Shown: positions 17,623 through 26,450 of the stretch, in pieces | How the letters are laid out: each line of letters begins with the position of its first letter | Numbering within the stretch: position 1 is the first letter of the stretch | Position numbers and translations under genes: made by a program | The notes under the pieces: generated by a model | Seen by the model: only the letters and a program-made list of their open reading frames with translations | What the model was told of the DNA's origin: nothing | The model's database searches: none | Source: Halostagnicola larsenii XH-48 | GTDB lineage: Archaea; Halobacteriota; Halobacteria; Halobacteriales; Natrialbaceae | Assembly: GCF_000517625.1 (NCBI RefSeq) | Contig: NZ_CP007058.1 | Span: 62,001 to 126,000, forward strand | DNA: 64,000 nucleotides | Direction: 5' to 3'

Positions 17623-18666
17623 ATGGACGCCGTCAAAGTCACGGAACACGGTGGCACGGAGGAACTCGAGTACGGATCGGTTCCCGATCCGGACCCCGCA
17701 CCCGATGAGGTACTGGTCGACATCAAAGCAGGTGCGCTCAATCATCTCGACGTCTGGGTGCGCCGCGGACTACCCGGACTCGACCTCGAACTCCCGCACG
17801 TGACGGGAAGCGACGGGGCTGGCGTCGTCGAACGCGTGGGCGAGGACGTGACCCAGTACGAAGTCGGTGATCGCGTCGCGCTTTCGGCCGGCGTCTCCTG
17901 TGGCGAGTGCGAATTCTGTCGCGACGGGGAGGCGTCGCTCTGCGAGACGTTTCACATCATCGGCGAACACGTGCCGGGCGTTCACAGCGAGTACGCCGCG
18001 ATTCCGGCCGAAAACCTCATTCCGGTTCCGGATCACGTCGACTGGGAGACTGCCGGCTCGTCTTCGCTCGTTTTCCAGACGGCCTGGCGCATGCTGATCG
18101 ACCGCGCCGAACTCTCCGCGGGCGAACGCGTCCTCGTTTTGGGCGCAAGCGGCGGCGTCGGCCACGCTGCCCTCCAGATCGCAGACTATGCCGGCGCGGA
18201 GATCTACGCGACCGGGAGCAGCGAGCAGAAACTCGAGTACGCACGCGAGCACGGGGCGGATCACGTCTGTAACTACGAGGAGGAAGACTTCGCCGATTGG
18301 ATCCTCGAGGAAACCGACGGTCGCGGCGTCGACGTCGTCGTCGAACACGTCGGCGAACCGACCTGGCGCGACTCGATCAAGAGCCTGGCAAAAGGCGGTC
18401 GGCTGGTAACCTGCGGGGGCACTGCAGGCGGTGCCCCGGAAACGGATATCCAGCGCATTTTCTGGAATCAATTGAACATACTGGGCTCGACGATGGCGAC
18501 ACCCGGCGAAGTCGACGACGTGATGGAACTCGTCTGGGACGGCACCTTCGAGCCGGCGATTCGAGACGTGCTCCCGATGAGCGAGGCCGCTCGAGCCCAC
18601 GAAATGCTACAGAATCGGGAAGGCTTTGGCAAAGTGGTCGTCAAACCGGACAGCGAGATGGACTGA
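17623..18666 (+). CDS. Zinc-type alcohol dehydrogenase / quinone oxidoreductase-like (MDR family)
   Basis: 347 residues from ATG 17623. Medium-chain dehydrogenase with a GroES-like N-terminal half and a Rossmann half (VLVLGASGGVGHAALQIA, about 155-175). The structural-zinc lobe is intact: four Cys in CGECEFCRDGEASLC. The first catalytic-zinc Cys is replaced (LNHLDVWVRRG has His-Leu-Asp), as in the archaeal and quinone-reductase-like branch, so the reaction may not be classic alcohol oxidation. It would be cytosolic and NAD(P)-dependent. The substrate is unknown. It follows the mutase gene by 86 bp. Confidence 0.88.
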   Translation: MDAVKVTEHGGTEELEYGSVPDPDPAPDEVLVDIKAGALNHLDVWVRRGLPGLDLELPHVTGSDGAGVVERVGEDVTQYEVGDRVALSAGVSCGECEFCRDGEASLCETFHIIGEHVPGVHSEYAAIPAENLIPVPDHVDWETAGSSSLVFQTAWRMLIDRAELSAGERVLVLGASGGVGHAALQIADYAGAEIYATGSSEQKLEYAREHGADHVCNYEEEDFADWILEETDGRGVDVVVEHVGEPTWRDSIKSLAKGGRLVTCGGTAGGAPETDIQRIFWNQLNILGSTMATPGEVDDVMELVWDGTFEPAIRDVLPMSEAARAHEMLQNREGFGKVVVKPDSEMD

Positions 18667-19314
18667 CGGCCAGCCTGGGGAATGTCGGAATTCGATGACC
18701 TATTTCAGCCCGGACTTCAGTCACGAACTCTCTACTGAAGGGGCTCGCGTTCGAAAAGAATTACCTGACGGCACAGGGTTCATTAAACGACACTACAGCG
18801 TTCACTAGTCATCTGTCGTCGGTTGATCTGGGTTATGGTCATTGTCCTACTTGCATATATTGATGGACATATGATCAATCACCGCGATAATTATAGAAAA
18901 TAGTAAACAATCCGCGAACACTCCCGTATATTGTGGGGAGTTATATACGCGACTTTCTCGTCGGACACGATGTGACACCTAAACACGATGATTTTCATCT
19001 TGGCAAAAATTTGTATCAAGATCGTCGCGAAATTTCGGGTGAAGAATATGAACTACTCACAGGTGACTGGACAGCAGAGTCGTCGAACTATACCCTCACA
19101 TATGCGCCCTAAGACGCCCTCTATCGGTTTAAAAAATCTGATGATTCTGGTAATATGTCTGGTAAAAGTATATTAATTGATATTCAATATTATATCAGGA
19201 CAATTGACATCTATCTTCGAGACGATGTTCCTTCGTTGGGCGGATGTTCTTCGTAGCGGATCGCCGTCGTTGCGGTGCGATTCTATCTCTGTAGGCGTTT
19301 CACGGACCGTCCGA
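18667..19314. other. 648-bp AT-rich intergenic region with a possible gene remnant
   Basis: Low GC from about 18830 to 19200. A small hairpin (ACTCCC 18920-18925, GGGAGT 18936-18941) precedes the small frame at 18972-19112. Downstream, ATTGA-TAT-TCAAT and other AT palindromes occur near 19170-19190. A 62-codon frame at 18988-19176 is basic and hydrophobic, unlike neighbouring proteins, and is not accepted. Confidence 0.5.
18972..19112 (+). pseudogene. Short ORF or C-terminal gene remnant in AT-rich DNA
   Basis: GTG at 18972 to TAA at 19110-19112 encodes 46 residues (starting VTPKHDDFHLGKNLYQDRRE, ending NYTLTYAP). The frame is also open upstream to a GTG near 18936. Composition is hydrophilic and protein-like, with ordered charged and aromatic residues, unlike the other frames here. 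It is too short for assignment; it could be the end of a decayed gene or a real small protein. Confidence 0.3.
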
Positions 19315-20151
19315 TCAACACGGGTTCTTCAGCGTCGTCGCGATAACCTCGGCGAGTTCCTCGATCGAGGCCACGACGCTTCGCTCGTGTGGCTCCAGCT
19401 GTCGGTACTCCTCGTTCGCGTCGAACTCGAGGAAACTCGAGCGAGCGACTCGAGCGTCTTCGAACAGCGACGGGCAGTCCGCGATCGAAATCCCCATCGA
19501 CGGTAGATCCCCGGAAGCTCCGCCTAGATCCCCAGTATTGTTGGGATCAATGCCCATCGGAACCGTACCGAGTGGTTCGACGTCGATCGACTCGAGGGTG
19601 TCCCGGATATCTTCGAAATCGGTCGTCACGGCCTCGAGGTCGGTACCCGACTCGTAGGGGATCAGCACGTTCTGTGCGGCGTACACGCCGTTGTAGGCGT
19701 GTTGGTTGGTCTCCGATCTCGCGTCGATCAGGATAATGTCGTATTCATAGAATACTTTGGAATCCGAGAGAACGCGGTGAAGCTGCTCCGATTTGGGGTA
19801 CTCGTAGTTTCTGCTCGAGGAGGAAATTTCGGCGAGCTTCGCGTTCTGTTTGAGCGTATTCTCGAGGTCGGCGAGGTGTTCGTGCGTCGGGACGATATCG
19901 ACGCCCGGTTCTGCGCTCCGGATGAGTTGCTCGAACGGATCGTCGTTCTCTTCGATGAGATGGGAGACGACGTTTTCGTCACCTTCGTCGCCGGGCTCGA
20001 GCCCGAAGTACTCCGTCAGCCCGTCGCCCGGCGGTGTGAAATCGACGACGAGAACCCGGTCGTCGCGTTCGGCGTGCGCTCGAGCGAGACTCGCGATAAT
20101 ACCGCTCGTGTGAGGCCCACGTTCGCTGGACCAGACGGCGTAGGTGTACAT
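19315..20151 (-). CDS. ParA/MinD-like protein with altered P-loop
   Basis: 278 residues with the ParA/MinD fold order: start YAVWSSERGPHTSG in place of the deviant Walker A, then RVLVVDFTPPGDG (switch-like VD), HLADLENTL and YDIILIDARSETNQ (Walker B-like). ParA proteins normally read KGGxGKT; here both lysines and the glycine pair are gone. ATP binding or hydrolysis is therefore doubtful, and the protein may act as a scaffold or regulator. No ParB-like gene is adjacent. It is divergent from nothing obvious; an amidase gene in the same direction ends 99 bp upstream of its start. An orphan chromosomal paralogue is the best description. Confidence 0.75.
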   Translation of the reverse strand: MYTYAVWSSERGPHTSGIIASLARAHAERDDRVLVVDFTPPGDGLTEYFGLEPGDEGDENVVSHLIEENDDPFEQLIRSAEPGVDIVPTHEHLADLENTLKQNAKLAEISSSSRNYEYPKSEQLHRVLSDSKVFYEYDIILIDARSETNQHAYNGVYAAQNVLIPYESGTDLEAVTTDFEDIRDTLESIDVEPLGTVPMGIDPNNTGDLGGASGDLPSMGISIADCPSLFEDARVARSSFLEFDANEEYRQLEPHERSVVASIEELAEVIATTLKNPC

Positions 20152-20218
20152 ATACTTGAGTAGACGGCTCGGTACTCAAAAACGCTGTCCAATTCGGAAC
20201 CGCTGAAGTGAGCCGAGA

Positions 20219-20271
20219 TCACTCCGATACCGGCGGCGTGACCACGGACTCACTCCGATATCGGCGGTGTG
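20219..20271. repeat. 31-bp tandem near-duplication over the amidase stop codon
   Basis: The 22-bp segments 20219-20240 and 20250-20271 differ at two bases; period is 31 bp. Each contains the complement of a PPxSE-stop reading, so the amidase tail and stop are copied. The copy nearest the gene supplies the working stop (20250-20252). Confidence 0.6.
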
Positions 20272-21758
20272 GTTTCGGGTGGTCGGCGGTGTTCCGTCGC
20301 CTGTTCGAACGAGTAGGCCAGTTCGAGCAGCGTCGGTTCGTCGAACGGTCGTCCGAGCAGTTCGAGCCCGACCGGCAGGCCGTCGTCGGTGAACCCCGCC
20401 GGGACGGAGACGGCACTACAGAGCGATTGCGAGGCGACGATCGTGTTCGTCGCGAACGTCATCGTTTCGTACTTTCCGTCCCGGATCTCCTCGGCCGTCG
20501 GGGGTACGACCTGGACGTCCGGATAGATGATCGCGTCGAGGTCATGGGCAGCGAAGACGTTTAGAATGTCCTGTTGAAAGTCGTGCTGGGCGTTTCGGCG
20601 TTTCCAGTACTCGAGGTGGTCCGAGAGGTCGTCCGGCCCGTCTTCGGCGAAGCCGATAAACAGGTCGAGCAGTTCGTGGTACTGCCCGTTTTCGTACAGT
20701 TCGTCGACGGAGTCGGCCGGTCCGTCTCGTTCGGCGAGAAAATCGTTGAGGTCCCGTTTGGACTGGAGGATGTACAACATCGTCTCGCCGAGGTACTCCT
20801 CGAGTCGGGGGATTTCCACCGGATCGACGATTTCTGCACCGACGTTTCCGATCCTCGTGATAGCGCTGTCAGTCACCTCGTTGACCGGCGCAGCGTCGGG
20901 ATTATCGTCGTCGCCGAACCCGTCTCGAAGGACGCCGACTCGAGCGCCGTCTAACCCGTCGGCGCGGAGCGCGTTCGTGTACGATCCCTCCGTTTTGACG
21001 AGTTCGGTGTTTCCCGTCAGTTCGTCGCGCTCGTCGTAGTCAACGAGCACGTCGAGCATCTTGGCCGCGTCGCGGATCGTGCGTGTCATCGGACCGGCGG
21101 TGTCCTGCTGGGAGACCAGCGGACTTACCCCGGCGCGGCTGATCAGCCCCGGCGTTACGCGAACGCCCACGAGGTTGTCGAAGGACGCGGGGACGCGAAT
21201 CGAGCCGCCACAGTCCGTTCCGATGCCGACGGTCGCCAGGTTCGCAGCGACGGCTGCGCCGGTCCCGCTGCTCGAGCCGCCCGGGTCGCGCGCCGGGTCG
21301 TAGGGATTTTTCGTCCGGCCCGTCAGCGAGGAGAAGCCGAACCACGACGTGGCCCAGTCGGGCATGGTCGTTTTCGCCAGAATAATCGCCCCAGCGTCCT
21401 GCAGGCGCTGGGTTACGCCCGATTCCGTTTCCGGGTAATATTCCTCGAACGCTTCCGAGCCGTACGACGTCGGGAGATCAGTCGTTTCGACGTGGTCTTT
21501 GACGACTACCGGAATGCCGTGCAACGGGCCGATGAACGCCCCCGATTCGTCGAACTTGGTGTCGAGTTCAGCTGCTCGATCCGCCGCGTTTTCGTTGTGC
21601 GTGACGATCGCATTGAGTTCCGGACCGTTTCGGTCGTAGCTCTCGATGCGTTCTTCGTACCGCTCGACGAGTTCCTCGCTGGTGAGCGTTCCCGCCTCGA
21701 AGGCTCGATGGAGCTGCCCGATCGTCGCTTCCTCGATGGAACGTGTTGTGTTGCCCAT
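20250..21758 (-). CDS. Amidase (amidase signature family)
   Basis: 502 residues. The amidase signature is well preserved: VVVKDHVETTDLPTSYGS with the catalytic Lys, then DPGGSSSGTGAAVAANLATVGIGTDCGGSIRVPASFDNLVG with the Ser-cisSer and nucleophile Ser. It hydrolyses a carboxylic amide; relatives range from GatA-like to broad-range amidases. GatA itself is unlikely, since no gatB or gatC is nearby and the end is divergent. It is cytosolic, with no signal peptide. The C-terminal codons lie in a short tandem duplication. Confidence 0.9.
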   Translation of the reverse strand: MGNTTRSIEEATIGQLHRAFEAGTLTSEELVERYEERIESYDRNGPELNAIVTHNENAADRAAELDTKFDESGAFIGPLHGIPVVVKDHVETTDLPTSYGSEAFEEYYPETESGVTQRLQDAGAIILAKTTMPDWATSWFGFSSLTGRTKNPYDPARDPGGSSSGTGAAVAANLATVGIGTDCGGSIRVPASFDNLVGVRVTPGLISRAGVSPLVSQQDTAGPMTRTIRDAAKMLDVLVDYDERDELTGNTELVKTEGSYTNALRADGLDGARVGVLRDGFGDDDNPDAAPVNEVTDSAITRIGNVGAEIVDPVEIPRLEEYLGETMLYILQSKRDLNDFLAERDGPADSVDELYENGQYHELLDLFIGFAEDGPDDLSDHLEYWKRRNAQHDFQQDILNVFAAHDLDAIIYPDVQVVPPTAEEIRDGKYETMTFATNTIVASQSLCSAVSVPAGFTDDGLPVGLELLGRPFDEPTLLELAYSFEQATEHRRPPETTPPISE

Positions 21759-22020
21759 GTACGTGGTAGGCTTCCGAGAGCGATAGCTCTGAGGCCGTCA
21801 CAGGCATGTTATCCGGGTTGAATCGCCGGACAGTATCGGGAACGGTTTTCTCGATAGATTCGCTCGAGGAGTCATCGTGGAAGAACTGATCATCGGCGCT
21901 TTTGATGAGTACCCGGACTCACTACCGATTTATCGTCACCAGTATCTCCCAAGAGATACATCGAAGACCGCAAATATAGTCACAACTTATGTATCTGTAT
22001 TGTCTCACTATCAACGTAAT

Positions 22021-22398
22021 ATGGGAGAGGACTCTAATCGAGTCTTACCCGATAAAATCGAAATAATTGGTTTGGTCGTCTGTGCAGGGATATTCCTCGC
22101 AGTAGCTGTACGATCTATCGACAACCCAATCAGTGCGCGTGGAGTGGGTCAGGGCGTCGGCATCAGTGCAACCTTTCTGTTATTCGTCTTGTTGCTGTAC
22201 GCCAAGTCGACGACAAATCTGGTACTCCCCGACCGATGGTTGGGAACGAGTTTACTGCTCATTGGGACCGTCGTTACTCTATCGGCAGCTCTTGTTAACT
22301 GGCCAATTGGTAGTGGGTTCGTATTTGGTTTCGGTCCAGTCGTGGTCATAATTTTCCTCTGGTCGTTCGTCTTCCTCATCCGTTCGAAATTCGCCTGA
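22021..22398 (+). CDS. Hypothetical membrane protein, four predicted helices
   Basis: 125 residues from the ATG at 22021 (MGEDSNRVLPDKIEI). The frame is open 48 codons upstream, but that part is unlike haloarchaeal protein and AT-rich, and a TATA-like run precedes the chosen start. Four hydrophobic segments: IIGLVVCAGIFLAVAV, GISATFLLFVLLLY, LLLIGTVVTLSAALV and FVFGFGPVVVIIFLWSFVFL. No family is recognised. Codon use is less GC-rich than in neighbours, hinting at acquired DNA. Confidence 0.55.
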   Translation: MGEDSNRVLPDKIEIIGLVVCAGIFLAVAVRSIDNPISARGVGQGVGISATFLLFVLLLYAKSTTNLVLPDRWLGTSLLLIGTVVTLSAALVNWPIGSGFVFGFGPVVVIIFLWSFVFLIRSKFA

Positions 22399-22683
22399 TT
22401 CTCCTGTCCCTCCAACGGAAGAACAGTGAAACGGTGCTGTTGGGGATACATTCCGAAACCCCTCCCAAATTGTGTGGCTGTGCAACATCGGGGCTATCAC
22501 GAACAAAACGACAGTAGCACCCTGTCCCTCATCTCGCGGTTGCGAAGACTCGATCAGGGCGATCACAGGATACCCTTGTGCGCGTCATCTCCGTCGATGA
22601 ACGACTGAGACTCTCCGCCGTCTTCACTAGTTCCGTCGTTTGCAAGCACTATCACCTTCAGTATTTAACCTGACATCTCCTGT

Positions 22684-23046
22684 ATGGTAGTCGCCTCAGC
22701 AATCGTGTTCGTCGTCAGTCTCCTGATCGGCGCGGTCGGGATTTACGTCGGTGCTCGAGTGATCGTTGGCGTAGGCGATTACGATCACGCGATCGTGACG
22801 GCGTTGATCGGCTCGATCGTCTGGAGCGTCGTGGGGTACGTGGTCGGCTGGATTCCGCTCTTGGGTCCGTTGTTGGCGCTGTTCGCGTACATCGCCGTGA
22901 TCAAATTCCGGTATCCGGGCGAGTGGACCGCCGCGGCGATGATCGGACTGGTGGCCTGGGTTATCGTCCTGGTCGTGCTCTACGCACTCGCTGCGATCGG
23001 CGTAACCGGATTCGAAGCAGTCGGCGTTCCCGGCTTCCTGAGTTGA
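22684..23046 (+). CDS. Small haloarchaeal integral membrane protein
   Basis: 120 residues, almost entirely membrane-embedded with four helices (VVASAIVFVVSLLIGAVGIYVG, then a VTALIGSIVWSVVGYVVG segment, LLGPLLALFAYIAVIKF, GLVAWVIVLVVLYALAAIG). The central WIPLLGPLLALFAYIAVIKFRYPG resembles proteins found widely in haloarchaea without known function. The start is the ATG of MVVASAIVF. It lies convergent to the MATE transporter gene, whose 3' end is 56 bp away. Confidence 0.75.
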   Translation: MVVASAIVFVVSLLIGAVGIYVGARVIVGVGDYDHAIVTALIGSIVWSVVGYVVGWIPLLGPLLALFAYIAVIKFRYPGEWTAAAMIGLVAWVIVLVVLYALAAIGVTGFEAVGVPGFLS

Positions 23047-23102
23047 TCGAGACGCGCTCGCGAGCGAGAGTTATGCGTCCTAGCCGCCCCGCCCACCCAC
23101 CA

Positions 23103-24617
23103 TCAGTCGTCAGCGGGGGCCGCGTCAGGCCGATAACTTCGACTGATGGCCTTCCACTTGCCGGTCGAGAACCGGTAGTAGTTGATCAGGGCCGGCGTGA
23201 GCGTCTCGGCGAAGAAAGTGAGACAGAGACCGGTGAGCCCCAGCGCCGGTATCGTCCCGCCCGAGATGGTGAGCTCGAGGATCGGAATCGGACCGATATT
23301 CGGAATCGTGACGGCCGTCGCGCCGAGGTAGGCGACCGGAATCGATAGCCCGAACATCCCGAGCAGTTGGCTGTAGAACGGCCATCGCGTGTCTCCGCTG
23401 CCGTTGAGCGCGCCCGCAGCCGCGGTGTGGACGCCCTTGAAGACGATCGCCCCGCAGGCCGCTCGGATGAGCGCGACCGCTGTCGGCACTGACAGCTCGC
23501 TCGGATCGTCGGTAAACGCCAGCGTGATCGGCTCTGCGAGCACGAAGACGATCACCGCAGCGACCAGATAGACCGCCGCGGAGAAGTAGACGATCTCTCG
23601 GCCGTACTGCTCTGCGGTGTGCTCGTCGCCCGTTCCGAGGTGCTGGCCGACCAGACTCGAGGCGGCCAGTCCGAAACCCCAGCCGGGCGTGTTCATCAGC
23701 CCCCAGATCCGGCGGGCGATGACGTAGGCGGCGACAGTGTCCTGTCCGAAGATGTCGACGATGGCGAGCATCGGGAACTCGGCGATGGTCCAGACGAGTT
23801 TCGATCCCAACACGGGGAGGCCGATGGTCGTCAGGTCCCAAATTGTCTCGCCGTCGAGGTAGGTCCCGACGGGGCTGATGCTGACGTCGAACGAACCGAG
23901 TCCCGGAAGCCGCCCCGCGATTAACCCGATTCCGAACACGCTCGTTACGACAACGTTCGCGAGGACGGTTCCGAGCGCTGCACCGACGACGCCCATGTCG
24001 AAACCGAAGATGAGCACCGAGTTGAGGACGATATTCGCGACCGCTCCACCCGCGCGGACGACCATCGGCGTCCACGAATCGTCCATCCCGACGAACGTCC
24101 GGCTACCGATCAGATTTAGCCCGGCGAAGGGGATTCCCAACGCGACGATCTGGAGGTAGTTCGCCCCGTGCTCGACCGCCTCCTGATTGTCGCTGATCAG
24201 CGAAATGAGTTCGACGGGGAACGCCCAGAACACGGCCGCGACCGGTACCGTTACCGCCAGCACGCAGACGACGCTCGAGCGGACCGCCTGCCCCATCTGA
24301 TCGAAGCGCTCGGCACCGTAGCGCTGTGAGACCAGGGCGATCGTTCCGCCCGCGACGCCGCCGCCGAGTGCGAACGCGAGTCCCCAGTACGGTGCGGCGA
24401 AACCGACGCCGGCGATGGCACCCGACCCGACCGCAACGCCGACCATCGCGACGTCGACGGCGTTTTTCGACATCCGTGCGAGCCCGGTCACGATCCGTGG
24501 CCAGGCGAGGTCGGCCGTCCGGCGCGCCCGCTCGCGGTCGATCAGACCGAGGCGGGCGAGCGCGAGACCGATCCACAGGATGAGTTGTCGGAACGGGTTC
24601 GGAACACGTCGTACCAA
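23103..24617 (-). CDS. MATE family efflux transporter
   Basis: 504 residues, about twelve helices in two homologous halves: VAMVGVAVGSGAIAGVGFA in the first, and the VIARRIWGLMNTPGWGFGLAASSLVGQHLG stretch in the second, both typical of multi-antimicrobial extrusion proteins. Such proteins export cationic drugs, dyes or metabolites in exchange for Na+ or H+. The N-terminal 30 residues are basic and amphipathic. Substrate and coupling ion cannot be deduced. It has no obvious operon partner. Confidence 0.93.
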   Translation of the reverse strand: MVRRVPNPFRQLILWIGLALARLGLIDRERARRTADLAWPRIVTGLARMSKNAVDVAMVGVAVGSGAIAGVGFAAPYWGLAFALGGGVAGGTIALVSQRYGAERFDQMGQAVRSSVVCVLAVTVPVAAVFWAFPVELISLISDNQEAVEHGANYLQIVALGIPFAGLNLIGSRTFVGMDDSWTPMVVRAGGAVANIVLNSVLIFGFDMGVVGAALGTVLANVVVTSVFGIGLIAGRLPGLGSFDVSISPVGTYLDGETIWDLTTIGLPVLGSKLVWTIAEFPMLAIVDIFGQDTVAAYVIARRIWGLMNTPGWGFGLAASSLVGQHLGTGDEHTAEQYGREIVYFSAAVYLVAAVIVFVLAEPITLAFTDDPSELSVPTAVALIRAACGAIVFKGVHTAAAGALNGSGDTRWPFYSQLLGMFGLSIPVAYLGATAVTIPNIGPIPILELTISGGTIPALGLTGLCLTFFAETLTPALINYYRFSTGKWKAISRSYRPDAAPADD

Positions 24618-24721
24618 ACGAATCGGTAGCGGCTAGTCGACCACCTAAAAAAGGCGTTCGCGACGCGGCAGGGAAACCCGGTTCCGGTTCGACACCATAC
24701 GACACGGTACCGCGGGGGGCG

Positions 24722-25042
24722 CTAGTGGTCGGTTCCTTCCGAACCCGGCGTTCCCGTCTCTCCGATCCGTTGCTCGTACTTTTCGAGCGATTCCTCGAGC
24801 GCGGCCGAGGCGTCTACCTCGAGGGCCGAACACACAGCGAGCAACGAGAACATCGCGTCGCCGAGTTCGTCCCGGGGGACGTCAATCTGTTCGGGCGAGG
24901 AGCCGTAGTCGCTCGAGGCGTTAACCGCCCCGGCGATTTCACCGACTTCCGCGGAGAGGTCGAGGACGTGATTCTCCGGCGGACTCTCGAGGTCGTGTTC
25001 GGCGAGAAACGTTGCAACTGCTGTCTGGTGTTGGTTGTCCAT
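24722..25042 (-). CDS. MazG-like nucleotide pyrophosphohydrolase
   Basis: 106 residues from MDNQHQTAVATFL. The MazG core is visible: SAEVGEIAGAV gives ExxE, and RDELGDAMFSLLAV gives ExxD, the metal-binding pattern of all-alpha NTP pyrophosphatases. The acidic tail (EKYEQRIGETG) is usual. It would hydrolyse a nucleoside triphosphate, possibly house-cleaning of damaged nucleotides. The frame extends 34 codons upstream without similarity. Confidence 0.85.
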   Translation of the reverse strand: MDNQHQTAVATFLAEHDLESPPENHVLDLSAEVGEIAGAVNASSDYGSSPEQIDVPRDELGDAMFSLLAVCSALEVDASAALEESLEKYEQRIGETGTPGSEGTDH

Positions 25043-25130
25043 CGGTGGGTAGGATTTTTCAGGCGAGTTAAAAATTATTTTGAACTGATGGATACCTGCC
25101 ACGCCGGACGTGGAAATCGCCTCGTCTCCG

Positions 25131-25277
25131 TCAGTACATCCCAATTTGGATCGGAACGTCCGCTCCGGTGAACACGAGCAGGTAGACGATGATGGCGACG
25201 AGCGTGAGACTGAGCACGATCATCATGAACGCGAACGCACCTCCCGGCGTATAGATGGACGTGATCTGGAACTCCAT
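25131..25277 (-). CDS. 48-residue single-helix membrane protein at the oxidase locus
   Basis: ATG at 25277 to TGA at 25131-25133. A short N-terminal polar part (MEFQITSIYTPGG), one 24-residue helix (FAFMMIVLSLTLVAIIVYLLV) and a short exterior tail (FTGADVPIQIGMY). It resembles the tiny extra subunits of archaeal ba3- or cytochrome-type oxidases in size and topology, and the coxB gene starts 418 bp away. No family name can be given. The same-strand DUF6684-like gene ends 72 bp upstream. Confidence 0.6.
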   Translation of the reverse strand: MEFQITSIYTPGGAFAFMMIVLSLTLVAIIVYLLVFTGADVPIQIGMY

Positions 25278-25349
25278 CGAACACATCTATGCGCGCTACT
25301 TTCTTAAAACATCACACGGATTCCCACACGTCTCAGGCGTCGATCTCCT

Positions 25350-25577
25350 TCAAGATCGGCTCGCATCCCGTTCGATCAGCCGCGCGGCGAGGTACGTCAC
25401 GAAAAGCAGGAGGATCAACGGTAACATCGTCAGTGTGTGGGTGAGTACGACGGGCAACAGTTCGAACTGCCAGGGGGAAACGACCTCGAAAAGCACAGCG
25501 AAGTAGGCGAGGATGAGTATGGGGGCTGCATTGATCGAGGCGTCAACCGCCGTCTCTCGAGAGAGCCACTCCAACAT
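25350..25577 (-). CDS. DUF6684-like two-helix membrane protein
   Basis: 75 residues from MLEWLSRETAVDASINAAP. Two helices (ILILAYFAVLFEVV and LPLILLLFVTYLAARLI) joined by SPWQFELLPVVLTHTL. Helix-turn layout, length and position next to coxB match the haloarchaeal family I know as DUF6684, recalled rather than searched. It is divergent from coxB, 117 bp apart, so both may share a promoter region. The role is unknown; assembly or stabilisation of the oxidase is plausible. Confidence 0.7.
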   Translation of the reverse strand: MLEWLSRETAVDASINAAPILILAYFAVLFEVVSPWQFELLPVVLTHTLTMLPLILLLFVTYLAARLIERDASRS

Positions 25578-25694
25578 AGCCGCGTCTTCGTTCGCGATCG
25601 GGATAAATCGAACTCCTGTATTGCGCTCTCGAATCGCATAGTCGCCGTTTTTGGACCAACGCTTATAGGGAGGGTCGCTGTACTCACAAAGTGA

Positions 25695-26450
25695 ATGCGG
25701 AGTGTACATCGCCCCGTACTCGTCGCTACGCTAGGTTTGCTCGGCTTAGCCGCCGTTCCTGGTGTCGCTGTCGCCAGCTCGGTTACGGATCAACTGATCC
25801 AAAATCTCAACCAACAGCTACTCTACCTCGCCGTGCCGATCGCGGTTCTCGTCGAGATCATCCTCGTTTACACGGTCTGGCGGTTCCGCGCCAACGGTGA
25901 TAACGCCGACGGACCGCAACCGACCCGGGAGAACCGACAGCTCGAGATTACCTGGACGATCGCAACCGCAATCGTGTTGTTGTTCGTCGGCACGGCTTCG
26001 TTTCACGCGCTGGCACATCCGATGGTGTCGACGATACTCGACGACCCACAGAGCGAGCAGGGGCCAGCCGACGCGCCCGAGGGCGCTATCGAAGTCAACG
26101 TCGTCGCAGAGCAGTGGCAGTTCACGTATGAGTATCCGGACGAGAACGTGACGACCAGCGAGGCGTTGGTCCTTCCCGAAAACCAATCCGTGTACATCTA
26201 TATCACGTCCAACGACGTCGTACACTCGTTCCACGTTCCGGAGTTGGGGCTGAAACAAGACGCGATACCGGGGGAGAGACATCTCCTCCGGACCGAGTTA
26301 ACGGGACAGGGGGAGTACCGAGTCTACTGCGCTGAACTGTGTGGCACCGGTCACGCCGAAATGTTGTCGTCAGTCGAGGTCGTGAGCGAAGATGAATACG
26401 AATCGTGGCTCGACGAGCAACGATCGGAATCGACCGGTGAGAGTGAATGA
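25695..26450 (+). CDS. coxB: Cytochrome c oxidase subunit II
   Basis: 251 residues. A cleavable-looking signal (ATLGLLGLAAVPGVAVAS), two membrane helices (LLYLAVPIAVLVEIILVYTVW, ITWTIATAIVLLFVGTAS) and an exterior cupredoxin domain. The CuA site is complete: VHSFHVPE supplies a His, and CAELCGTGHAEM (about 212-223) supplies two Cys, His and Met. It accepts electrons from a halocyanin or c-type donor and passes them to subunit I. Its stop overlaps the next start (ATGA at 26447-26450). Confidence 0.96.
   Translation: MRSVHRPVLVATLGLLGLAAVPGVAVASSVTDQLIQNLNQQLLYLAVPIAVLVEIILVYTVWRFRANGDNADGPQPTRENRQLEITWTIATAIVLLFVGTASFHALAHPMVSTILDDPQSEQGPADAPEGAIEVNVVAEQWQFTYEYPDENVTTSEALVLPENQSVYIYITSNDVVHSFHVPELGLKQDAIPGERHLLRTELTGQGEYRVYCAELCGTGHAEMLSSVEVVSEDEYESWLDEQRSESTGESE

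Noticed and set aside
18988-19176. 62-codon plus-strand frame
   Set aside because: Basic and hydrophobic composition from AT-rich DNA; another frame (18972-19112) there is more protein-like.
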